Below are positions 57,221 through 64,000 of a DNA stretch of 64,000 nt, piece by piece. Position 1 is the stretch's first letter; the number at the start of each line of letters is the position of its first letter. The stretch spans positions 1 through 64,000 of the forward strand of contig NZ_JARZHH010000060.1 in NCBI RefSeq assembly GCF_029946515.1, given 5' to 3'. The position numbers were made by a program, and so were the translations under genes. Under the pieces are notes generated by a model that did not search any database, was not told the DNA's origin, and was given only the letters and a program-made list of their open reading frames with translations. This DNA comes from Polyangium sp. 6x1 (lineage in GTDB: Bacteria; Myxococcota_A; Polyangia; Polyangiales; Polyangiaceae).

Positions 57221-57239
57221 TAAACGAACGTCCGTTCAG
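57221..57239. promoter_or_regulatory. TetR-type palindrome upstream of the lipoprotein hydrolase
   Basis: ACGAACG-TC-CGTTCAG: the perfect half-sites GAACG (57226-57230) and CGTTC (57233-57237) flank a 2-bp centre. The sequence closely resembles operators of many TetR-family repressors (GAACG-N2-CGTTC). No TetR gene is in the window. The site lies 29 bp before the hydrolase start. Confidence 0.4.
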
Positions 57240-57363
57240 CAACGAATACGGGATTCCTTACGAGGGGGTCAACACGATTCGCCAGCGTGTTCAAGACGAC
57301 GCCCTCGCCGCGCGAGCAGCTTGCGCCACGTGCCGTACATCGCGCCGCTCGCTTCGAGCCGAA

Positions 57364-57383
57364 TTATGGATGTACTTCCATAA
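57364..57383. promoter_or_regulatory. AT-rich palindrome upstream of the LysR gene
   Basis: TTATGGA-TGTACT-TCCATAA is a perfect 7-bp inverted repeat with a 6-bp centre, 53 bp before the LysR start. It is a rare AT-rich island here. Its dyad form and place between divergent genes suit a LysR recognition or autoregulation site. Confidence 0.5.
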
Positions 57384-57435
57384 GTGCCAGGGGGATTGGC
57401 GCCTCCGCGGGGATCGTGTAGCCATGTTCGGGGCG

Positions 57436-58428
57436 ATGAATCTTGCAGGCATCGACGTGAACCTCGTCGTCGCCCTCGACGCCCTTCTCCAGGAGCGCAG
57501 CGTCACGGAGGCCGCCAGGCGGATCGGGATCAGCCAGCCGGCGATGAGCCACGCGCTCGCCCGCCTCCGCGACACGCTCGGCGATCCGCTGCTCGTGCGC
57601 GTGGGGCGCGCCATGACGCTCACGCCGCGCGCCGAGGCCCTCGTGCCCCGCGCCCGGGCCGTCGTCGAGGAGCTCGAAGGGCTGCTCGCGCCGCTGCCCT
57701 CGTTCGATCCGAAGACGAGCCGGCGCACGCTCAAGCTCGGGGCCACGGACTACGTGCAGTTCGTCCTCCTGCCCGCCCTCGAAGAGATCCTCTCCGCCGA
57801 GGCGCCGAACCTCACCTTGCACATCCTGCCCATCGGCGTCCCTCCTGCGGTCGACTCGCTCTGCGAGGGCGAGATCGACGTGGCCGTGGGGCGCTTCGAG
57901 CACGAATCGTTGCCGCTCGACGTGCGCCGCGTGCCGCTCTTCCAGGACACGTTCGTCGGCGTGGCGCGCGCGGATCACCCGAAGGCGCGCGGGAAGCTCG
58001 ATCTCGCCACGTACGCCGAGCTCTCGCACGTGCTCGTGTCCCCGCGCGGGAAGCCGGGCGGGATCGTGGACGGCGCGCTCGCGAAGAAAGGCCTCGTGCG
58101 GCGCGTGGCCCTCACCGTCCCCCATTTCCTGGTCGTGCCCCACATCGTGGCGACCTCGAATCACGTGACGACGATGCTCGCCCACGTCGCCGCCACGTTC
58201 ACCGCGCTCCTGCCGCTCGGCACGTTCGAGCCGCCGCCCGAGCTCGATCTCGCGCCGGTCACGATGACGATGATGTGGCACGAGCGGACGCACGAGGATC
58301 CTGGCGCGCGCTGGCTGCGCGACGCGCTCGTGCGCGCGGCGCGCCCGCTCACCCAGGCGAGGGGCGGGGCGCGCGAGAAAAAGGCCCGAAGCCCGAAGGC
58401 CCCGCTCGCCCCCGAGCACGCCTCGTGA
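57436..58428 (+). CDS. LysR-family transcriptional regulator
   Basis: A 330-residue protein starting MNLAGIDVNLVVALDALLQE, with the helix-turn-helix SVTEAARRIGISQPAMSHALARLRDTLGDPLLVR (about 25-60). A type 2 periplasmic-binding fold effector domain follows (about 90-300). The ATG at 57436 is the family-typical start; one at 57424 adds four residues. The C-terminus has an unusual Lys/Arg/Pro tail. Divergent from the lipoprotein hydrolase, a likely target. Confidence 0.93.
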   Translation: MNLAGIDVNLVVALDALLQERSVTEAARRIGISQPAMSHALARLRDTLGDPLLVRVGRAMTLTPRAEALVPRARAVVEELEGLLAPLPSFDPKTSRRTLKLGATDYVQFVLLPALEEILSAEAPNLTLHILPIGVPPAVDSLCEGEIDVAVGRFEHESLPLDVRRVPLFQDTFVGVARADHPKARGKLDLATYAELSHVLVSPRGKPGGIVDGALAKKGLVRRVALTVPHFLVVPHIVATSNHVTTMLAHVAATFTALLPLGTFEPPPELDLAPVTMTMMWHERTHEDPGARWLRDALVRAARPLTQARGGAREKKARSPKAPLAPEHAS

Positions 58429-58444
58429 CACAGTGAAACGCGTC

Positions 58445-58831
58445 ATGAGCGACGCGAGCACGCCGGAACCGAAGGCGATTGAGGCCCCCCTCCCCGCGAT
58501 CCCGTACGTCGAGGTGCCGCCCATGCCGCCCATTCCCGAGGTCGAGGTGCCAAGGCTCGTTCCGCCCGCCGGCGAGGGCCCGCGCGTCCCCGCGGCGCCG
58601 CCCATTCCCCCGCCGCCCGTGATCCCGGAGTCACCGCTCGCGCCGCGCCCCCTCGCCGCCGCGCCCCCTTCGCCCTCGGCCCCCGCCGCCGCGCCGTACG
58701 TGCCGCCCATTCCACCGGAAACGTATCCGGTCCCGGCTGCGCCCGAGGCCTACGCGGTGCCCGAGCCGCCGGCCGCATACCCCGTCCCCGCGCCGCCCGC
58801 GCCCTATCCGGTCCCTGACCCGCCCGCCTGA
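58445..58831 (+). CDS. Proline-rich protein of unknown function
   Basis: A 128-residue frame composed mostly of Pro, Ala, Val and Glu. It ends in a Y-x-V-P repeat region (ETYPVPAAPEAYAVPEPP and similar), giving an extended, unstructured chain without a signal peptide. It starts 16 bp after the LysR stop. The GTG at 58433 is an alternative. The opposite strand reads as a Gly-rich frame without a start site. It may be a real linker-like protein or a non-coding artefact of GC bias. Confidence 0.45.
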   Translation: MSDASTPEPKAIEAPLPAIPYVEVPPMPPIPEVEVPRLVPPAGEGPRVPAAPPIPPPPVIPESPLAPRPLAAAPPSPSAPAAAPYVPPIPPETYPVPAAPEAYAVPEPPAAYPVPAPPAPYPVPDPPA

Positions 58832-58876
58832 TCGCAAGGAACCTCGCTCCGACGAACTTTCGTTGCGACACATACG

Positions 58877-58909
58877 AGAACATCGTTCAGCCGGGGAGAA
58901 CGATGTTCT
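58877..58909. promoter_or_regulatory. Perfect 12-bp inverted repeat before the FHA/sigma-54 activator
   Basis: AGAACATCGTTC (58877-58888) and GAACGATGTTCT (58898-58909) with a 9-bp centre, 21 bp before the start at 58931. It could be an operator for autoregulation or a leader hairpin. It differs from the dispersed repeat family. Confidence 0.5.
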
Positions 58910-58930
58910 ACGATGCACACGAGGACCTTC

Positions 58931-60757
<1,827 letters not shown>

Positions 60758-60766
60758 GCGGCGCGG

Positions 60767-60807
60767 CGATGATCGTTTGATCGATCGAATCGATCAAACG
60801 ATCATCG
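60767..60807. terminator. 41-bp perfect palindrome after the FHA/sigma-54 activator
   Basis: Arms CGATGATCGTTTGATCGAT and its exact complement (19 bp each) flank a 3-bp centre, starting 9 bp after the stop codon at 60757. It can form a very stable 3' hairpin. No U-tract follows, so a terminator is likely but a protein-binding site is also possible. It contains five GATC sites. Confidence 0.55.
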
Positions 60808-60923
60808 TCCTCAACGACGATTGCCACGCGGCCGCGGGCGAGCGAGAGTGAGAGCCTTGGCATGCGCCGTGCTCCGAGCCGGCGCCGGGCCGATGGCCCC
60901 TTTGAACTGGAGAACGTACACGT

Positions 60924-61139
60924 ATGAAACACGGCGCGCACAGGATCCTCCCCTCGATGGCCCTCGCGGCGCTCCTCGTGAGCGGCTGTGCCGGCGGCGC
61001 AGCCAAACCCGTGGTCGCGCCGACCGCGGCAGCGCCGACCGCGGCCAAAACGCGCGGCGCAGAGCCAGCGACCTTGCGCGGCCCGGACGCGGGCTGTCAG
61101 GTCGACAACTGCGACCCCAAGAATTCGGCCGAGCACTGA
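60924..61139 (+). CDS. Small lipoprotein
   Basis: A 71-residue protein. RILPSMALAALLVSGC is a lipoprotein signal with lipobox VSGC (Cys23). An Ala/Pro/Thr linker follows, then a short tail with two Cys (GCQVDNCDP). No family is recognised. It ends 16 bp from the convergent kinase gene. Confidence 0.65.
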   Translation: MKHGAHRILPSMALAALLVSGCAGGAAKPVVAPTAAAPTAAKTRGAEPATLRGPDAGCQVDNCDPKNSAEH

Positions 61140-61155
61140 CCGCCCCGGCGGCGCG

Positions 61156-63780
61156 TCAGGGCCCGAGCTGCGGCGCGAGCGCCTCCACGCACGAGCGCTC
61201 CCAGGCGAACACGGGCTTGCACGTGGCGAGGCTCTGCCGCGCCCGATCGAGTTTGCCCGCCGCCTGATACGCGAGTGTCTTGTCGAAGGCCGTTTCGCAT
61301 CCGTCCTTTTCGCTCGGCGGCTCGATCCACGCGAGCGCCGCCGCAGGATCGACGAACGAATACGCGCTCGCCAGGGTCCTCGCGCCCCCGGTCTGCGCAC
61401 GGAAGCTCGCCTCGATTCGATCGAGCCGCCGCGCGAGATCCTCGGCCGGCGCCTCGCGCTTTTGCGACGCGATCCGCACGAGGCCCCGGATCGCCGCCGC
61501 CTCGGCCCACGCGTCGCCCTTGCTCGCCGACGCATTGACCATTTCGCGCCGAAATGCCTCCACCGCCGCGTCGGTTTTTCCGAGCCGGAGGAGCGTCACC
61601 CCGCGGAACAAATGCGCGCCCCGCACGGGCGGCATCCCTGCGCGCCGGCCGAGCGCGCGCGGCCCGAGCCGCTGCTCTTCCTCCTGGAACGCGACGAGCC
61701 GCGCGCTCGCGTGATCGGCGATCGGGAGCCTGTCGCCCTGCAAGGCGAGCGTCACGAGGTAGCGGAGCGCGCGGCCGGAGACGGCCCGATCGAGCTCGAG
61801 GCTCTCCTCGAGCAAGCGCATGGCCTCCTCGTCCCGGCACCGCCGATCCTCCAGCCGGGCGAGCGCGATCCGCGCCTCCGCCGACGTGGGAAACACCCGC
61901 AAGGCGAGCGTACACGCCTCCAGCGCCTGCTCGAAGGCCCGATCCGTCCGTCGCTCCGCGAGCTCGGTCGCGCCGCGTGCGATGCGACAGCGCGTCTCGT
62001 GCGCGAGCCCATCGGAAGGCGCGAGGGAGAGGGCCAGGCCGAGCTCGTCGAGCGCGCGCGCCATGCGCGTCGCGTCCGTCCCGGGCCCGGCGCCTTGCCA
62101 GGCGAGGTGCGCGCGGGCCACGATCGCCGGGACGTACGCGGGATCGGCGGCGATCGCCTCGTCGAGCAGCGCGAGGCCCCGATCGAAATGCTCGGGCTTC
62201 GGCGCCGGCCCGATCATCGCCTCGTACGCGAGGAACTTTTCCCGCGCCGTGGCGACGTTCGTCCCTCGCAAGGCACGGCGTCGCCGCTCGAACGCGCGCG
62301 CCGAGTGCCGCGCCTCGTCGAGCGCGCGCTGGCGCAGCTCCGCGAGGGCGGCGCGCGGATCGGCCTCGACGTCGTCGATCTCGATGGGCTCTCCCGACGC
62401 CGCGCCCGCCTCCGCGCCGAGCGGCTCGATCTGCGCGGAGAGCCGGATCCGCGTCCCGACTCGCTGCACGCTCCCGCGCATCCAGAAGGTCACGCCCGCA
62501 TTCCGCGCGGCGGCCGGATCTGGGTTCGTCGTCTCGACGAGCCGCACCTCTTTCATGGCGCGCATCACGCCGCGGAGGGCCTCCGGCGCGCTCTTCGCGA
62601 GGCCTTCCCACGCGGGATCGCCCGTGAGGTTCTCGAACGGAAGCACCACGATCGCCGCCCGCTCATCCTCGGTCGGTGCGGCCGCGGCGCTCGGCGGAGG
62701 TGCCGTCACCGTCCGGTCGAATGTGCTCCGGCGCAAAAGGAAAACGCCTGCGACGACGACGAGCACCACCGCCGCGGCCGCGATCACGCCGCGCCTGCGG
62801 CCTCCCAAAAGATTGATTCGTTCGGCGGGAGCCGGCGGCGGCGCGGCCCCGTCGGATACCCCGCGCAGCGTGCTGCGGGTCTCCGGGCCTCCGCGGCGCG
62901 CGCGGGCGAGGGCCGCCGCGAGCTCGCCCGCGGACGCGAATCGATCCTCGGGCCGCTTTTCCAGGGCCTTGACGAGCGCGGCCTCGACGGCCTTTCGTGT
63001 CCCGTCCGGCAAGCCCGCCACCGCGAGCGGCGGCGGGGCCGCGCGCAGGATCGAGGTGGTCACGGCGTCCGACGAATCCGCGGCGAACGGCGATTTCCCG
63101 GTGAGCAATTCAAAGCCGATGATCCCGAGCGTGAACACGTCCGAGCGCACGTCGAGCGGCTCGGCGCGCATTTGCTCCGGCGACATGTACGCGGGCGTCC
63201 CCGCCCCGCCGAAGGCCGTCGATACGCCGTTTTCGGGGCCCCGCGCGAGCCCGAAATCGGCCACGACGCACCGATCGTCCCGCCGCAGCAGCACGTTCTC
63301 GGGCTTGAGATCGCGGTGGACGATCCCCTTTTCGTGCGCGGCGGCCACGCCGTCCGTCACCTGCTGGAGCAGATCGAGCGCCCGGGCGGGCTCGATCGGG
63401 CCGGCGGCGACGAGCTCGCGCAGCGTCGATCCCTCGACGAGCTCCATCGTGAGAAAGAGAAGCCCCTCGTCCTCGGCGAGATCGAAGACGCGGCAGACGT
63501 TCGGGTGCGTGATCTTGCGGGCGAGCTTCACCTCGGCGCGGAAACGCGCGAGTGTCTTCGGCTCGTCGAGCCGCTCGGGGAGCACCATCTTGAGGGCGAC
63601 GTCCTCGTCGAGCTCGCGATCGTGGGCGCGATACACGGCCCCCATCCCGCCCGCGCCGAGCCGCCCCCGGATCTCGTAACGCCCCGCGAGCACGCGTCCG
63701 GACGAAAGGAGCTCCCTGGACGGCACACGGATGACCTCCGGGGCTTCGGGCGCCGTGGGGTTGCTCGTTGGGCTCGTCAT
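61156..63780 (-). CDS. Ser/Thr kinase with C-terminal periplasmic TPR-like domain
   Basis: About 874 residues from the ATG at 63780. The kinase domain (about 30-300) has LGAGGMGAVYRAHD, VALKMV, HRDLKPEN, ADFG and MSPEQ. A membrane helix (about 340-360, GVIAAAAVVLVVVAGVFLL) follows. The domain beginning AIVVLPFENLTGDPAWEGLA with MRGSVQRVGTRIRLSAQI resembles the TolB-like/FlgO-type domain often fused to kinases and cyclases. TPR-like helices run to the end. It may signal to the neighbouring FHA activator, which is an inference from proximity. Confidence 0.92.
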   Translation of the reverse strand: MTSPTSNPTAPEAPEVIRVPSRELLSSGRVLAGRYEIRGRLGAGGMGAVYRAHDRELDEDVALKMVLPERLDEPKTLARFRAEVKLARKITHPNVCRVFDLAEDEGLLFLTMELVEGSTLRELVAAGPIEPARALDLLQQVTDGVAAAHEKGIVHRDLKPENVLLRRDDRCVVADFGLARGPENGVSTAFGGAGTPAYMSPEQMRAEPLDVRSDVFTLGIIGFELLTGKSPFAADSSDAVTTSILRAAPPPLAVAGLPDGTRKAVEAALVKALEKRPEDRFASAGELAAALARARRGGPETRSTLRGVSDGAAPPPAPAERINLLGGRRRGVIAAAAVVLVVVAGVFLLRRSTFDRTVTAPPPSAAAAPTEDERAAIVVLPFENLTGDPAWEGLAKSAPEALRGVMRAMKEVRLVETTNPDPAAARNAGVTFWMRGSVQRVGTRIRLSAQIEPLGAEAGAASGEPIEIDDVEADPRAALAELRQRALDEARHSARAFERRRRALRGTNVATAREKFLAYEAMIGPAPKPEHFDRGLALLDEAIAADPAYVPAIVARAHLAWQGAGPGTDATRMARALDELGLALSLAPSDGLAHETRCRIARGATELAERRTDRAFEQALEACTLALRVFPTSAEARIALARLEDRRCRDEEAMRLLEESLELDRAVSGRALRYLVTLALQGDRLPIADHASARLVAFQEEEQRLGPRALGRRAGMPPVRGAHLFRGVTLLRLGKTDAAVEAFRREMVNASASKGDAWAEAAAIRGLVRIASQKREAPAEDLARRLDRIEASFRAQTGGARTLASAYSFVDPAAALAWIEPPSEKDGCETAFDKTLAYQAAGKLDRARQSLATCKPVFAWERSCVEALAPQLGP

Positions 63781-63931
63781 GGATCGACCGATTCTACCCG
63801 ATCGATCAGGCGATCGATCGGTCGATCGTTCGATCGACGGGGCGGTTCGAACGTCCCCGGGGCCCGCGCGGGGCATCTCCCTCGAAAAACCCACGATTTC
63901 CGCTCGATTCGAGGCTGGCACGGTTCAGGCA
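63781..63931. promoter_or_regulatory. GATC-rich upstream region of the kinase gene
   Basis: From 63782 to 63838 GATC occurs seven times, in overlapping CGATCGATC and CGATCG steps. The other GATC-rich element (60767-60807) lies beyond the same kinase gene. It may be a regulatory or methylation-sensitive patch. No -10/-35 pair is evident. Confidence 0.3.
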
Positions 63932-64000
63932 ATGGCTCGCGGCGAACGACGAGCCACCCCGCCCGACGAACGGCGCGGAGGCAACGGCTCCCTGGAGGTC
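63932..64000 (+). CDS. Possible 5' end of a gene running off the window
   Basis: An open frame of 23 codons starts with ATG at 63932 and reads MARGERRATPPDERRGGNGS to the window end. It would be divergent from the kinase gene. There is no clear ribosome site and too little sequence to judge. Confidence 0.25.
   Translation, partial: MARGERRATPPDERRGGNGSLEV

Noticed and set aside
57364-58710. Minus-strand Gly-rich frame beginning MGGTYGAAAG
   Set aside because: It resembles the Gly-rich linkers of this organism but has no signal peptide. It is the complement of a Pro-rich frame and then runs antisense through the LysR gene.

Overview
The window is about 64 kb of very GC-rich DNA (strong G/C preference at third codon positions) with the gene style of a large-genome myxobacterium, most likely order Polyangiales (Polyangium/Sorangium relatives). 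This is an inference from content: secreted lipoproteins with long Gly/Ala/Ser linkers after the lipobox, three eukaryote-type Ser/Thr kinases, two sigma-54 activators (one with an FHA domain), several multi-PAS histidine kinases, a sedolisin protease and a sigma factor convergent with a zinc-finger/TPR kinase. It looks like ordinary chromosome. I saw no phage, plasmid, insertion sequence with a transposase, CRISPR array, rRNA or tRNA.

Layout. 1-8.8 kb: partial secreted protein, saccharopine-dehydrogenase-like reductase, sirtuin, lipoprotein, Ser/Thr kinase and three redox/NAD(P) enzymes. 8.9-11.6 kb: minus-strand operon of a lipoprotein with an EF-hand-like loop, a secreted protein with a probable Hint (hedgehog/intein-type) domain and a membrane-anchored protein. 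11.6-12.5 kb: non-coding DNA with a 43-bp tandem repeat and a fragment of an efflux-protein gene. 12.5-16.3 kb: flavin amine oxidase, kelch-like lipoprotein, glutathione peroxidase. 16.5-21.8 kb: a probable copper-handling operon (His-rich lipoprotein, CusC/TolC-like protein, CopA-like multicopper oxidase, beta-propeller lipoprotein, porin). 22.3-25.7 kb: frameshifted Mo/W-bisMGD oxidoreductase divergent from a TupA-like tungstate-binding lipoprotein. 26.5-34.4 kb: hybrid kinase plus cyclase-FHA protein, two membrane proteins, and a histidine kinase/NtrC-type regulator pair. 34.5-43.5 kb: degenerate metallo-beta-lactamase-fold lipoprotein, ammonium transporter, five-PAS kinase, CPA2 antiporter, SecF without SecD. 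43.7-51 kb: hydrolase, propeller lipoprotein, TMEM175-type channel, sedolisin, YkgJ-type protein. 51-64 kb: ArsR/SRPBCC pair, sigma factor and zinc-finger kinase, lipoprotein esterase and LysR regulator, FHA-GAF-sigma-54 activator, and a third Ser/Thr kinase.

The most striking non-coding feature is a composite intergenic repeat present six times (about 1.05, 3.5, 21.9, 25.7, 36.9 and 47.6 kb). Each copy lies just downstream of at least one stop codon and four lie between convergent genes. It is built of perfect hairpins sharing the core CTGCGC/GCGCAG. In three copies one hairpin is followed by a U-tract in the orientation of a transcription terminator. One copy is interrupted by a 21/22-bp minisatellite. 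Another carries three tandem 89-bp units with chimeric hairpins, as expected from recombination through the shared core.

No single locus is proven to be a new system. The best candidates are the Hint-domain operon, the dispersed terminator-like repeat, and the copper cluster that lacks an inner-membrane pump. Several proteins lack a canonical catalytic residue: the sedolisin Asp, the MBL HxHxDH motif, and the cyclase adenine-specifying Lys. All functional calls come from motif recognition by eye.
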